Positions 35,551 through 44,749 of a DNA stretch of 64,000 nucleotides are shown here, one piece after another. The notes beneath the pieces were generated by a model that searched no databases, was not told the DNA's origin, and saw only the letters and a list, made by a program, of their open reading frames with translations. The stretch covers positions 806,001 to 870,000 of the forward strand of contig NZ_VTOJ01000001.1 in assembly GCF_009176545.1 (NCBI RefSeq). Direction: 5' to 3'. This stretch comes from Salinigranum salinum. Lineage in GTDB: Archaea; Halobacteriota; Halobacteria; Halobacteriales; Haloferacaceae. Numbering within the stretch: the stretch's first letter is position 1; each line of letters begins with the position of its first letter. Both the position numbers and the translations under genes were made by a program.

Positions 35551-36456
35551 TCAGGCGTTCTGTCGGACGGACTCGAACTCGCCGGCCACGATCCGGTCGA
35601 CCACGCTCCCGACGTCGACGTCGGGCGTCGGGCGCGGATACTTCCGCCGGAAGAAGCTCACCACGTTTCGGACGTCCCGTTCGAGGAGGTCGCGCGCGTT
35701 GTCGTGGTCGATCGACACGGCCTGCGGCCAGTCGAACACCGTGACCCCCTGTTCGCTCACGGCGACGTTGTACTCCGACATGTCCGCGTGGACGTAGCCC
35801 GCCTCGTACGCCGTCGACAGCTCGCGCAGGACGAGATCGAGCACGCCGACGGCCTGTGAGGAGTCGAGTTTCGATCGGCCGAGCTCGACGCCCGCGAACT
35901 TCTCCATCACGATGGCGTGGCGGTTGTGGTCGACCGGACGGGGGACCGAGACGTCGGGGTACAGCTCGGTGAGTACCTCGTGCTCGCGCTCGGCCGCCTT
36001 CCGTGCGGTGTAGAGCCACGACACGTGGTGGTGGTCGGCGGTGTACTCCCGCTCTCGCTTGACCTCCCGGAAGTTCGTGTACCCCTCGCGGTGGAACTTG
36101 AGCGCGAGGGGTCTGTACGACTGCACCTCGAGCACGTCGCTCTCCTTGCCCACACCCAGGGGCGCGCCAACGCCCTGGATGGTGTCCCGCTGGGCGAACG
36201 TCCGGAGGGCGAGCGCGTCGTACCCCTCGAACGTGAGCTGGTACCCCTCGTACTGGATCGTCTTCCGCTGGATCAGGTCGCGGCTCATACACCGGTCTAG
36301 CCGGTAGTCGACGTTTTCGGCCGTGAGATTGGCGAGATCGGGGAGTTTGCCGCGGTTGACCCACTCCGAGAACCGCATCCCCTGCTCGACGCCCGAGAGC
36401 AGATAGAAGTCCTCGGGTTCGAGCTCGGTCATCAGTCCAGCCACGTTCCGCACCAT
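35551..36456 (-). CDS. rio2: RIO2 serine/threonine protein kinase
   Basis: 301 residues. An N-terminal winged helix (about 10-90; YLLSGVEQGMRFSEWV opens it) marks the RIO2 subgroup. The kinase part has GVGKESDVLE at 101-110, K120 in LALKFHR, the catalytic loop HADMSEYN at 223-230 (D225, N230) and the metal-binding FDWPQAV with D242. RIO2 is needed for maturation of the small ribosomal subunit in archaea and eukaryotes. A TTTTA element near 36480 may be its promoter. Confidence 0.92.
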   Translation of the reverse strand: MVRNVAGLMTELEPEDFYLLSGVEQGMRFSEWVNRGKLPDLANLTAENVDYRLDRCMSRDLIQRKTIQYEGYQLTFEGYDALALRTFAQRDTIQGVGAPLGVGKESDVLEVQSYRPLALKFHREGYTNFREVKREREYTADHHHVSWLYTARKAAEREHEVLTELYPDVSVPRPVDHNRHAIVMEKFAGVELGRSKLDSSQAVGVLDLVLRELSTAYEAGYVHADMSEYNVAVSEQGVTVFDWPQAVSIDHDNARDLLERDVRNVVSFFRRKYPRPTPDVDVGSVVDRIVAGEFESVRQNA

Positions 36457-36932
36457 GTGTGTGTGAGAGCGACGACGCGGTAAAAGCCCCGCGTGTCGGG
36501 CGCGCTGCTCTGGTTCTCTGGGGCGACGGCCGAGCGTCGTGTGCGCCGGGTTCCGACCGCGAACGTACCGACGTCGGTCGATTCCGCCCGAACGCCGAGC
36601 GTGGCCCGTTCCCGGGAGTAAACCGTATACTGCGATACAGAATCTGCCGACGTCACCGACCGCGTGCTCTCCCGCTCGGTCCGGACGTCCGCCGCGATCT
36701 CTCGGCGGGCGTCACGATCCGCAGTCGCTCTCATCCGTCAACGGTTTCCAGGCGGACACCGGTCCCGGCGGCAGTCGTCGCGTACACGAACGGTGCCGGC
36801 CGACGGCACTCCGCCTTTTCCCGTCGTGTTCGACTCCGTCGCCGGCCGTTGTAGACAGCGTTCGGACACGATTGATATCACCCCAGATATTCGGGAAAAA
36901 ACGCTTATCACGGGTGGTTCGGTGTACTCGTC
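36457..36932. promoter_or_regulatory. Divergent gap between rio2 and the collagen-like gene
   Basis: 476 nt without a convincing gene. The left end should hold the rio2 promoter (GGTAAAAGC on the plus strand). The right end is A/T-rich: GATTGATATCACCCCAGATATTCGGGAAAAAACGC, with GCTTATCA (36903-36910) centred 27 nt before the collagen-like ATG. This fits a leaderless promoter for that gene. Confidence 0.5.
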
Positions 36933-37826
36933 ATGGACGCCCGAGCATCAGCTGTCGCACACGGACTCGTCGTCGTCCTCGCCGTCGTGGTCGTCGGAGC
37001 TGTCGGCGTCCCGGCAGTGGTGGGCGCACACGGCCCGGGTCCCACCGACGACGTCGTCCACGCCTGTGTGAACGACAACAGCGGGACGATCAAGATCGTC
37101 GGCTCGGACGATCGCTGCAAGAACAACTGGACAGCGCTCGACTGGAACCAGGTCGGTCCACAGGGACCGCAAGGTCCGGCCGGTCCGCGGGGTCTGGTCG
37201 GTCCGCAGGGGCCGCGAGGCCCAATCGGTCCACAGGGACCGCAGGGTGAGGTCGGTCCGCGGGGTCCGGCGGGGCCACAAGGTGAGGTCGGTCCGCAGGG
37301 ACCGCAAGGTCCAGTTGGTCCGGCGGGTCCGGAGGGGCCACGAGGACCGGCGGGACCGAAAGGCGATCAAGGTGAGCCCGGCCCGCAGGGACCGGAGGGT
37401 CCAGCAGGACCGCAAGGGCCAGAGGGACCCGCGGGTCCGAAAGGCGATCAGGGTGAACCCGGGCCACAGGGACCGGAGGGTCCAGCAGGACCACAGGGTC
37501 CGGAAGGGCCGAAAGGCGATCAGGGTGAACCCGGTCCGAAGGGTGAGCCTGGCGAGGACGGCGTGTCGGGGTACGTCGTCGTCGAGTCGCTGAAGACCGA
37601 CGTGACTCTCCCACCCACGGACCCCGTCACGCTCTCGGCTTCCTGTCCCGTGGGGAAGAACGTGATCGGAGGCGGGGTCGAACTGCTCACCCCGAGCCGG
37701 AACATCCTCCTGCAGGACAGTCACCCCCACGGGGGGACGGCGTGGCGCGTGACGCTCGTCAACCGCGTCAACAATCCCGCGACGGCGGACTTCCGGGTAA
37801 CGGCCATCTGTGCGACGCTCGACTGA
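36933..37826 (+). CDS. Secreted collagen-like protein
   Basis: 297 residues. A signal peptide (about 1-32) is followed by a small Cys-containing domain, [16 protein letters not shown] and [13 protein letters not shown]. Residues 75-209 are an unbroken run of 45 Gly-X-Y triplets, mostly [15 protein letters not shown] and GEP, rich in the KGD and GEPG triplets that stabilise bacterial collagen-like helices. A C-terminal domain of about 85 residues with two more Cys (SASCPVG, AICATLD) follows. The N-terminal domain resembles the one ahead of many bacterial collagen-like proteins, so bacterial origin is likely. A triple-helical surface stalk or trimer is expected. No prolyl hydroxylase gene is nearby. 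Confidence 0.88.
   Translation: MDARASAVAHGLVVVLAVVVVGAVGVPAVVGAHGPGPTDDVVHACVNDNSGTIKIVGSDDRCKNNWTALDWNQVGPQGPQGPAGPRGLVGPQGPRGPIGPQGPQGEVGPRGPAGPQGEVGPQGPQGPVGPAGPEGPRGPAGPKGDQGEPGPQGPEGPAGPQGPEGPAGPKGDQGEPGPQGPEGPAGPQGPEGPKGDQGEPGPKGEPGEDGVSGYVVVESLKTDVTLPPTDPVTLSASCPVGKNVIGGGVELLTPSRNILLQDSHPHGGTAWRVTLVNRVNNPATADFRVTAICATLD
37155..37559 (+). repeat. Collagen-type Gly-X-Y coding repeat
   Basis: 45 nine-base triplet-coding units. At higher order, GAAAGGCGATCA recurs at 37358, 37439 and 37511 (81 and 72 nt apart), so the array has grown by duplication of 24- to 27-residue blocks. The number of units may vary between strains. Confidence 0.9.
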
Positions 37827-37907
37827 ACGACGACGAGGGGTGGTTCTGCCGGCCAGAACGCGCTCGCCCCCTGGGTCGCTCGGGCTCGACCGCCGCCGGT
37901 ACCGGCT

Positions 37908-38393
37908 CTACGCGTCGCCGAAGGGATCCGCGAAGCCGCCGCGAATGAAGTAGCGAACGAAGTTCCCGTGGGTCCGGTCGCCGGGATGGTCGGCCACCTG
38001 TTCGTACTGGACCGTTCCGTCGTCGTCGACGACGTACGTCGCGGCGATCCCCGTGAGCCCGTGGCTCGTCTCCTCGACGCCGCTGTACCGGTCTGCGACC
38101 TCGCCGTCGGGGTCGGCGAGCAGCTGGATGTCGAGGTCGTACCGGTCGCGCATCTCGGTCACGGGTCCGATGGGGTCGGTCACCACGGGCAGGATGTCGA
38201 CCCCGTCGTTGAACCACAGGTCGTACGAGACCGCGCTGAACGTCTGGAGCTGTTCGGCACAGAAGCTACACCAGTGCCCTCGGTTGATGAGGACGACCGT
38301 CGGTCCGTCGTCGAGCGTGTCGGACAACGTCAGTTCCTCACCGGCGGTACTCTCGAGCGTGAAGTCGGGGGCTGCAGAGTGTTCGAGACTCAC
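37908..38393 (-). CDS. Peroxiredoxin-like (AhpC/TSA) protein
   Basis: 161 residues of the thioredoxin fold. NRGHWCSFCAEQL holds a C-x-x-C pair where typical peroxiredoxins have a single peroxidatic Cys followed by other residues, so it could act as a thiol peroxidase or a disulfide reductase. TDPIGPVTEMRDRYDL and LLADPDGEVADRY are the usual AhpC/TSA blocks, and there is no signal peptide. The start is GTG at 38393. It converges with the collagen-like gene; no functional link is evident. Confidence 0.78.
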   Translation of the reverse strand: MSLEHSAAPDFTLESTAGEELTLSDTLDDGPTVVLINRGHWCSFCAEQLQTFSAVSYDLWFNDGVDILPVVTDPIGPVTEMRDRYDLDIQLLADPDGEVADRYSGVEETSHGLTGIAATYVVDDDGTVQYEQVADHPGDRTHGNFVRYFIRGGFADPFGDA

Positions 38394-38627
38394 GCGTCGG
38401 TCTCGGCACCGTCGGCACTTACCTCTCGGGCGGTGTGACTGGACGCGGACACAATCGTCATGCTGTCACGTACCACCGAGGGACTGACCTGTTCGACGCT
38501 CCCGGGGACCGGACGACTCCGTGCCGCTTCGTCCCGTCCGGTCAGTCCGATCCGGTCCGTCCCGTCACCGTGACGACCCGCGGAGTGAGAGAAACGTTGA
38601 GGCACGGTGACCGCGTATCTCGCTCGG

Positions 38628-39281
38628 ATGGACCAGAAAATCCACGAGTACGAGGGCGAGGCGGTCGACGTCACCTGGGACCAGCTGCGCTGTATCCACG
38701 CCGCCGAGTGCGTCCGTGGGCTCCCGGCCGTGTTCGACACGGACCGGCGTCCCTGGGTCGACCCCGACGAGGCCGCCGCCGACGCAGTCGCCGAGGTCGT
38801 CGGCCGCTGTCCGACCGGTGCGCTCCACGTCGAGCGCCACGACGGTGGCCCCGCCGAGTCGGTCCCCGAGCGGAACACGGTGACTGTCGCGACGGATGGG
38901 CCACTGTACGTTCACGGCGACGTCACACTCGTCGACGCCGACGGCGACACCCTGTTGCGGGACACCCGCGTTGCGCTCTGCCGGTGCGGGGCCTCCGCGA
39001 ACAAACCCCTCTGCGACGGGAGCCACGCGGACGTCGACTTCGAGGCCGCCGGGCGGGTCGAACGCGGCGGCGACCCGGTCGAGGAGACGGGTGACCTGAC
39101 GATCACGGGATCACGGAACGGCCCGCTTCTCCTCGACGGCCCGTTCGAACTCGGCGGCGACGAGGACGGGACCGGGTTCGAGGGCTCGGACGCCGCGCTC
39201 TGTCGGTGCGGAGCCTCGTCGACCAAACCGTTCTGCGACGGCACGCACGGGTCGATCGGGTTCACGACCGGGGACGAGTGA
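38628..39281 (+). CDS. Iron-sulfur protein: Fer4_19-like domain plus two CDGSH domains
   Basis: 217 residues. An N-terminal domain (about 8-75) with RCIHAAECVRGLP and GRCPTGAL resembles the divergent 4Fe-4S mono-cluster family. Two CDGSH [2Fe-2S] domains follow: LCRCGASANKPLCDGSH and LCRCGASSTKPFCDGTH, each with the C-x-C-x7-C-x3-H ligand set. CDGSH proteins hold a labile cluster with three Cys and one His and act in redox or cluster transfer. GTG 38607 would add seven residues, but ATG 38628 lies 27-31 nt after the promoter-like AAACGTTGA, so I prefer it. Confidence 0.82.
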   Translation: MDQKIHEYEGEAVDVTWDQLRCIHAAECVRGLPAVFDTDRRPWVDPDEAAADAVAEVVGRCPTGALHVERHDGGPAESVPERNTVTVATDGPLYVHGDVTLVDADGDTLLRDTRVALCRCGASANKPLCDGSHADVDFEAAGRVERGGDPVEETGDLTITGSRNGPLLLDGPFELGGDEDGTGFEGSDAALCRCGASSTKPFCDGTHGSIGFTTGDE

Positions 39282-39342
39282 CCGCTCTCCGAGGGACGCG
39301 AGCTCGCCCGCCGAACCTCCGTCGCGGTCGGTCAGCCGCCAC

Positions 39343-40004
39343 TCACTGGCCGGGTGTCGCCTCCTCGAACGGCTGGACGATCACGAACCCGCCCTCCTGG
39401 GAGAAGTCGAGCTGGAACGTCTCGCCGGACGAGCGCCCGAGGAAGCTCTTGATGTTGAGGTCGCGGTTCGTCCCGGGCGAGACGTTGCCGCTCCAGGCGA
39501 CCGTCGCCGCCGGGTCCGTCCGGACGGGCGTCGGGACGACGAGCGGTTCGCCGTGGGTCGTGATCGCGATGTACCCCGGCCCCTCGAGGTAGACGTTGAA
39601 CATCCCACCGGTCGAGGTGCCCGCGATGCTGTCCATCATCTTGATGTCCCAGTCGACGCTGCTCTCGAACGCGAGAATGTCGTTGCCGTTGACGCTGACC
39701 TGCTCGCCCGCGTCCAGTTCGATGATCTGCACCTCCTTCCCCTGATCGGCGAGATAGAGGTGTCCGGTGCCGGACGCCTGCATCATCACGCTCCCCTCGC
39801 CCGTCACCTTCTTCTTCAACAGGCCCGTCACGCCGCCCTCGGTCTTCCGCTCGAAGGAGATGTCGCCCGTGTAGGCGACCATCGAGCCGGCTTTGGCCAT
39901 GGCTGTGCCGTCGAGGGCGACGTCGAGCATCTTCGAGTTCTCGAGCTGGAACCCCTCGCACCTTCTTTCGGTGCCTTCTCGCTGACGAACTGATCGAGAT
40001 CCAT
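39343..40004 (-). pseudogene. AIM24-family protein gene with a frameshift near the start
   Basis: Most of the gene reads as a clean AIM24 protein: MLDVALDGTAMAKAGSM, then HLYLADQGKEVQIIEL, GGMFNVYLEGPGYIAI and GRSSGETFQLDF. The first 16 codons (MDLDQFVSEKAPKEGA) start at ATG 40004 in a different frame. Joining them to the next piece (EGFQLENSK) needs one extra base at about 39957-39959, next to a run of four C on the plus strand. So the gene is either broken or carries a sequencing error; a truncated product from the ATG at 39930 is possible. AIM24 proteins are linked to membranes and mitochondrial or cell-surface structure, with no firm biochemical role. Confidence 0.8.
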
Positions 40005-40262
40005 CTGTGTATCCTGAGTCCGCGATGCGACTCGGCTGGAGATGTGCGGCCAGTGGTATAACCCTACGTTCCGAATAGTTGTCGACCAGCTACGGGCGTC
40101 TTCGACCAGCGTCGCGGTATCTCCTCGAGTCCTCTCGGACGCGACCGTCCCGTTCCCCTGGATTTCCCCGCCTCCGAGGCTCGTCCGGGCGATTCGGACG
40201 CGGCACGCCCGTTCCGTGGGACGAGACGTAACGGATTTGCGTCGCTCTCCCCTCTGACGCGT

Positions 40263-41099
40263 ATGACCACGGACGTGGACCCCGCCGACCGGACGTGGCG
40301 TCTGATCCGCGAGGAGTCGCGCCCCGGACCGATGCAGATGGCGCTCGACGAGGTTGCCGCCGAGACCGCCGCGGCCGGGGGTCCCCGGACCGTCCGGCTC
40401 TACCGCTGGGAGCCGTCGTGTCTCTCGCTCGGCTACCACCAGGATCCCGACACGGTCGACTGGGAGTGGTGTGCGACCGAGGGAGTGGACGTCACCCGGC
40501 GTCCCACGGGCGGCGGCGGCATCTACCACGATTCGGTCGGCGACGTCTCCTACTCGATCACGGCACCCCGTGACGAACTCCCGGGGGACCTCATGGACTG
40601 CTACCACGCGTTGCTCGAGCCGGTGCTCGACGGGTTCTCGCGCCTCGGGGTGCCGGTCGACTTCGTCGAGCGCGAGGTGCCCGCGCTGTACGAGCCGGCG
40701 TGTTACCTCCGGGCGCTGAACCCCGCCCACGACCTCGTGGTTCCCGACGCAGCGGACGGCCCCGGGCGGAAAGTGAGCGGCAACGCGCAGTACCGCCAGC
40801 GCGACGCCGTCGTCCAGCACGGCTCGATCACCTACTCGGTCGTCGCCGATCGGCACCTCGCGTCGTTCGTCGATCCCGGTGTTACCCCCGAGTCGTTCGG
40901 CTCGCGCGTCACCGGCGTCGACGAACACACGGACGCCCCGCGGGAGACGGTCGTCACCGCGTTCGAGGACGCCCTCGCGTCGTGGTGCGACGCCGACGAC
41001 GGCGCGTGGACCGACGAGGAACTGGTTCGCGCGCACGAGCGCGCGACCGAGAAGTACGCGGCCGACGAGTGGGTTCGCCGGCGATCGCGTGCCCGGTGA
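40263..41099 (+). CDS. Lipoate-protein ligase A-like protein
   Basis: 278 residues of the LplA/BirA acyltransferase fold. RRPTGGGGIYHD near 82-93 is the ligand-binding glycine-rich block, and GRKVSGNAQYRQRDAVVQHG holds the conserved Lys. YHQDP and SYSITAP are further family blocks. Such proteins attach lipoate to E2 or GcvH domains, or transfer octanoate; the exact donor is unclear. GGATTTGC (centre about 40236) lies 27 nt before the ATG, fitting a leaderless transcript. The stop codon abuts the stop of the convergent peroxiredoxin gene. Confidence 0.83.
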   Translation: MTTDVDPADRTWRLIREESRPGPMQMALDEVAAETAAAGGPRTVRLYRWEPSCLSLGYHQDPDTVDWEWCATEGVDVTRRPTGGGGIYHDSVGDVSYSITAPRDELPGDLMDCYHALLEPVLDGFSRLGVPVDFVEREVPALYEPACYLRALNPAHDLVVPDAADGPGRKVSGNAQYRQRDAVVQHGSITYSVVADRHLASFVDPGVTPESFGSRVTGVDEHTDAPRETVVTAFEDALASWCDADDGAWTDEELVRAHERATEKYAADEWVRRRSRAR

Positions 41100-41681
41100 T
41101 CAGCCGTCGGTTCGGAAGCCGAAGTCGTCGACCTCGGGGCCGACTTCGCTCACGACGGCCTCGTGGATCTCCGACACTGGCGGGAGGTCGCGCGTCGGAT
41201 CGAGCCAGTGGTCGGCGAGCCACCGGTACCGGACCTCGCGCGACGCGTCGAGCAGGAAACACGACCGCCGCGAGCGTTTCGTCACCCCGAGCGTCCGGTA
41301 GGTGACGCCGAACGCGTCGGAGATGTCGAGATCCGGGTCGGCGTACAACGGGAAGCCGAGGTCGAACCGGCTGATGAACTCGCGGTGGAGCCGCACCCCG
41401 GACCGACTCACGCCGACGACCTGGACGTGGTCGCCGCTGGCGAACCAGTCGAAGTCCCGGAACGCACACCACTGCTTGACGCAGTCGGGGCTGAAGTCCA
41501 TCGTGTAGAAACAGAGCAGGACGGGTCGATCGTCGGCGAGCGCCGACAGGGAGACCGTCGAGACGGAGCCGTCCGTGTCGACCAGGTCGGCGCAAGCCTC
41601 GGGGACGCGGCTCCCGACTGCGATCGGACCCTCCCCCACGCGCTCGGAGACCGGGTCCTGACTGTGCTGTTCTCCGGACAT
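41100..41681 (-). CDS. Peroxiredoxin-like (AhpC/TSA) protein
   Basis: 193 residues. The thioredoxin-like core shows RPVLLCFYTMDFSPDCVKQWC, where the Cys pair is C-x4-C, and then FPLYADPDLDISDAFGVTY, a typical peroxiredoxin stretch, and VRYRWLADHWLDPTRDLPP. The first Cys sits at the usual peroxidatic place. It should reduce peroxides or act as a redox relay. The ATG at 41681 opens the polar N-terminus; a longer reading lacks support. It is divergent from endonuclease IV, which may share an oxidative stress role. Confidence 0.8.
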   Translation of the reverse strand: MSGEQHSQDPVSERVGEGPIAVGSRVPEACADLVDTDGSVSTVSLSALADDRPVLLCFYTMDFSPDCVKQWCAFRDFDWFASGDHVQVVGVSRSGVRLHREFISRFDLGFPLYADPDLDISDAFGVTYRTLGVTKRSRRSCFLLDASREVRYRWLADHWLDPTRDLPPVSEIHEAVVSEVGPEVDDFGFRTDG

Positions 41682-41803
41682 ACGTCGTTGGCTCGTAGCG
41701 GCGGTAATAATCCTGTTCGCCGGAGTATCAGAACTGACAACGGGCGTCACTCCCCCGACGACGTGTCGAAGCGTCTTTGCCCGGTGGTCACCTGTCCCCG
41801 GAT

Positions 41804-42673
41804 ATGCGAGTAGGCGCACACGTCTCTATCTCCGGCTCGAAGGTTTCCAGCGACGGGTCGACACCCCCGTACGACGACCTCCGCAACGCGGTCCATCGAC
41901 AGGTCGCGTTCGGCGGCAACTGTGGGCAGATCTTCACCCACTCCCCGCAGGTCTGGCAGGATCCGGACATCGGTGACGAGGCGGCCGAGGGGTTCCGCGC
42001 GGAGACCGCGGCGAAGCTCGACGGACCGTGGGTCATCCACTCGTCGTATCTCGTGAACCTCTGTACGCCCAAGGAGGGCCTCCGGCAGAAGTCACTCGAC
42101 TCGATGCAGAAGGAGGTCGACGCTGCCTCCCGGCTGGGGATCGACTACGTCAACGTCCACCTCGGGGCGCACACGGGTGCGGGCGTCGAACAGGGGCTCG
42201 ACAACGCCGTGAGCGTCCTCGACGACCTCTCCGTCCCCGACGGGGTGACGGTGCTCGTCGAGAGCGACGCCGGCTCCGGCACCAAGCTCGGCGGCGACTT
42301 CGAACACCTCGCGTACGTCCTCCGCGAGTCGAGCAAGGACCTCGACGTCTGTGTCGACACGGCCCACGCGTTCGCCGCCGGCTACGACCTCTCCACTGCC
42401 GAGGCGGTCGACTCGGTCGTCGCGGAGTTCGACGACGTGGTCGGTCTCGACCACCTGCAATGCATCCACCTCAACGACTCCAAACACGCCTGCGGCACCA
42501 ACAAGGACGAACACGCCCACATCGGCGAGGGGCACATCGGCGTCGAGGGGATGCGCCGCATCGTCACCCATCCCGCGCTGGAAGAGGTGCCGTTCGTCTT
42601 GGAGACGCCCACCGAGGACGGCCGGGGGTTCGCGTGGAACATCGAACGCGTGCGCGAACTGGCGGCCGAGTGA
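41804..42673 (+). CDS. nfo: Endonuclease IV (AP endonuclease)
   Basis: 289 residues, a TIM barrel starting [11 protein letters not shown]. Zinc ligands lie in [43 protein letters not shown] and [10 protein letters not shown], and the sequence ends [10 protein letters not shown]. It cleaves DNA 5' of abasic sites in base excision repair. GTCTTTGC (centre about 41777) lies 27 nt before the ATG, fitting a leaderless transcript. It is divergent from a peroxiredoxin-like gene. Confidence 0.95.
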   Translation: MRVGAHVSISGSKVSSDGSTPPYDDLRNAVHRQVAFGGNCGQIFTHSPQVWQDPDIGDEAAEGFRAETAAKLDGPWVIHSSYLVNLCTPKEGLRQKSLDSMQKEVDAASRLGIDYVNVHLGAHTGAGVEQGLDNAVSVLDDLSVPDGVTVLVESDAGSGTKLGGDFEHLAYVLRESSKDLDVCVDTAHAFAAGYDLSTAEAVDSVVAEFDDVVGLDHLQCIHLNDSKHACGTNKDEHAHIGEGHIGVEGMRRIVTHPALEEVPFVLETPTEDGRGFAWNIERVRELAAE

Positions 42674-42998
42674 CCGACTGAGGCCGTCCGCGGGACACGG
42701 TCGGACGTCGGACCGAGACTGACGCACGCCACGCGCCCGCGATCGCGCTCCCCTGCTGTCTCCTTCTCGACGTTCCTGTCTGCGGCCGTCGGCTCCGTCG
42801 CCGCGCTGCTCGCGCACGGGGTCGTCCGCGGCCGTCGTCGAGGGCGCGGTGACACCGGTCCGACACACGTGGCCGTCCGGCCCGTCCGGGACTCTTCCAC
42901 TCGTCTCGTACTCGCCTCGTGTCCGCCGCGTACTCGCCTCATCCCCCGTGTGGCCCGGATTCCGCGTCGCTTTTCACCCGCTCCGGACTACGTCGCGT
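42674..42998. other. 325-nt gap with a leaderless promoter at its end
   Basis: No gene is recognised in either direction; open frames here are short or antisense extensions. CTTTTCA (42970-42976) lies about 27 nt before the GTG at 42999 and is the likely promoter of the methyltransferase gene. Confidence 0.45.
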
Positions 42999-43802
42999 GT
43001 GCGCAGGTTCACCGCTGACTACCTCAGTCGAACGCGTGCGGGGATGTGGGACGACTCGCGCGACGCGCTCGCCGATCTCGACCTCGCCGGTCGCGCGCGG
43101 ATCCTCGACGTCGGCGCGGGGACGGGCGAACTCTCCCGCGTGCTGGCGGCGGAGTCGTCGGCGGAGGTGGTCTGTCTCGACGCCGACCGCTCGCTCCTCA
43201 CGGTCGCCCGCGAGGAGACCACCCTGCCGGTCGTCGTCGGCGACGCGACCCGGCTCCCGTTCGACGACGACGCGTTCGACCTCGTCGTCTGCCAGGCGCT
43301 CCTGGTGAACCTCCCCTCTCCCGAAGAGACCCTCCGCGAGTTCGCCCGCGTCTCCTCTGAGCTGGTGGCCGCGGTCGAGCCCGACAACGCGTCGGTGGGA
43401 GTGGACTCCACCGTCGACGCCGAGGTCAGACTCGACCGTCGCGTCCGGGAGGCCTATCTGAAAGGGGTCGCGACCGACGTCGCGCTCGGTGACCGCCTGC
43501 CGGGGCTCTTCCGTGAGGCCGGCTTGGGCGACGTCCGGACACGCCGGTACTTCCACGAGAAGCGCGTCGACCCGCCGTACGAGGGGCACGCGGTCGAGGA
43601 CGCGCGGCGGAAGGCTACGGGCGAAGGGTTCGACGCTCACGAGCGAGAACTCCGGAGCGTGGTCTCCGACGACGAGTACGACGACCTGCGGCGCGAGTGG
43701 CGGTCGATGGGACGGGCGGTCGTCGAGCAGATGAGCGCCCGGGAGTACCGCCGCGCCGAGGTGGTGCCGTTCGACGTGGTCGTCGGCCGGGCCGAGAAGT
43801 GA
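42999..43802 (+). CDS. Class I SAM-dependent methyltransferase
   Basis: 267 residues. ILDVGAGTGELSRVLA is the SAM-binding motif I. VCLDADRSLL follows with the ribose-binding acidic residue, and GDATRLPFDDDAFDLVVCQALL is the Ubie-type motif with the catalytic-side region. The substrate is unknown. GTG 42999 is preferred because a promoter-like CTTTTCA is 27 nt upstream. The earlier reading frame would add 50 low-complexity residues. Confidence 0.8.
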   Translation: MRRFTADYLSRTRAGMWDDSRDALADLDLAGRARILDVGAGTGELSRVLAAESSAEVVCLDADRSLLTVAREETTLPVVVGDATRLPFDDDAFDLVVCQALLVNLPSPEETLREFARVSSELVAAVEPDNASVGVDSTVDAEVRLDRRVREAYLKGVATDVALGDRLPGLFREAGLGDVRTRRYFHEKRVDPPYEGHAVEDARRKATGEGFDAHERELRSVVSDDEYDDLRREWRSMGRAVVEQMSAREYRRAEVVPFDVVVGRAEK

Positions 43803-43976
43803 GACCGCACCTCCCCGGTGTTCACGCTCATCTTCCCCTCCGTTCGCTCCGTGTCCGTGCTCGAGTCGTGTCCTCGCCCGCCGCCGCGATCGACGCCTCG
43901 GTTTCACGCCTACCCTGTCGGCACGGGGCCGGTTCCGACGGGAACGGTTATGCTAGCAAACGGCGTCCCTGTTCGG

Positions 43977-44426
43977 ATGCGTTCCACACCGAGCTCGGAG
44001 ACGTACGACCTCGTGGCCGACTGCACGGGCCCGAAGAGCGCAACCGTGACCGTCCGCGACCTCGCGGTGGAGGTCGACGCTCCCGAGACCTCGGGCGGAC
44101 GGAACCGGGGACCGACCCCCGTGGAGTACCTGCTGGCCGCGCTCGCTGGCTGCGTCAACGTCACGGGGATCCACGTCGCCCGCGAGATGGGGATCGACCT
44201 CGACATCACGGCCGTCCGGGTCTCCGGCGACCTTGACGTCTCGACGTTCCGGACGGGCGAGGGCGACCGCGCGGGCTACGAGCGGATCGGCATCTCGGTC
44301 GAGGTCGACACGACCGCCGACGCCGCCGAGATCGATGCGTGGCGACGCGAGACCGAACGGCGCAACCCCGTCCTCGATACGATCGCCCGGCCGACACCGG
44401 TCGAAGTCAGCATCTCGACCGCCTGA
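43977..44426 (+). CDS. OsmC-family protein
   Basis: 149 residues with the OsmC fold: RGPTPVEYLLAALAGCVNVTGIHVAREMGID has the family helix with one catalytic-type Cys, and the usual second Cys is replaced (NPVLDTIARP in place of a CP motif). OsmC proteins reduce organic hydroperoxides through two cysteines, so the missing second Cys makes activity doubtful. GGTTATGC (43946-43953) is centred 27 nt before the ATG, fitting a leaderless transcript. Confidence 0.8.
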   Translation: MRSTPSSETYDLVADCTGPKSATVTVRDLAVEVDAPETSGGRNRGPTPVEYLLAALAGCVNVTGIHVAREMGIDLDITAVRVSGDLDVSTFRTGEGDRAGYERIGISVEVDTTADAAEIDAWRRETERRNPVLDTIARPTPVEVSISTA

Positions 44427-44430
44427 CCAC

Positions 44431-44652
44431 TCAGCCGAGGAACAGGTCGACGAGATTACCGCCCGACTTCCCCCGATAGAGCTCGGAGTAGCCACAGTTG
44501 GTACACGTCACCACGGTGAACGTCCGGTTCTGGACGTCGAACATCTTCGACAGTCCGGTGCCGGACGTGGCGATGTCGTCGACTTCGGTGCCGGTGTGAC
44601 CACACTTCGGACAGCCCGACTCGCCGCCGGGACGCTCTGCTGGAGGGCTCAT
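44431..44652 (-). CDS. Small zinc-ribbon protein
   Basis: 73 residues. CPKCGHTG and, 33 residues on, CTNCGYSELYRG form a two-CxxC zinc ribbon. DDIATSGTGLSKMFDVQNRTF between the pairs is typical of the nucleic-acid-binding zinc-ribbon family (PF09855 type) seen in archaea and bacteria. Function is unknown. It converges with the OsmC gene with a 4-nt gap. Confidence 0.8.
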   Translation of the reverse strand: MSPPAERPGGESGCPKCGHTGTEVDDIATSGTGLSKMFDVQNRTFTVVTCTNCGYSELYRGKSGGNLVDLFLG

Positions 44653-44749
44653 CGACTCACCGTCGGAGGCGGACACGCAAAAACGCGGCGTTGACTTCGA
44701 AGGCAACTGATGCCAAAGACATATGCCGCCGGCGCGGCCAGCGCCGGAC

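Noticed and set aside
37155..37559. CRISPR-like or satellite repeat
   Set aside because: The periodicity is 9 nt and explained fully by Gly-X-Y coding; there are no constant repeats with unique spacers.
42382..42942. Open frame of 186 codons antisense to endonuclease IV
   Set aside because: Overlaps the proven nfo gene, and its translation is low complexity.
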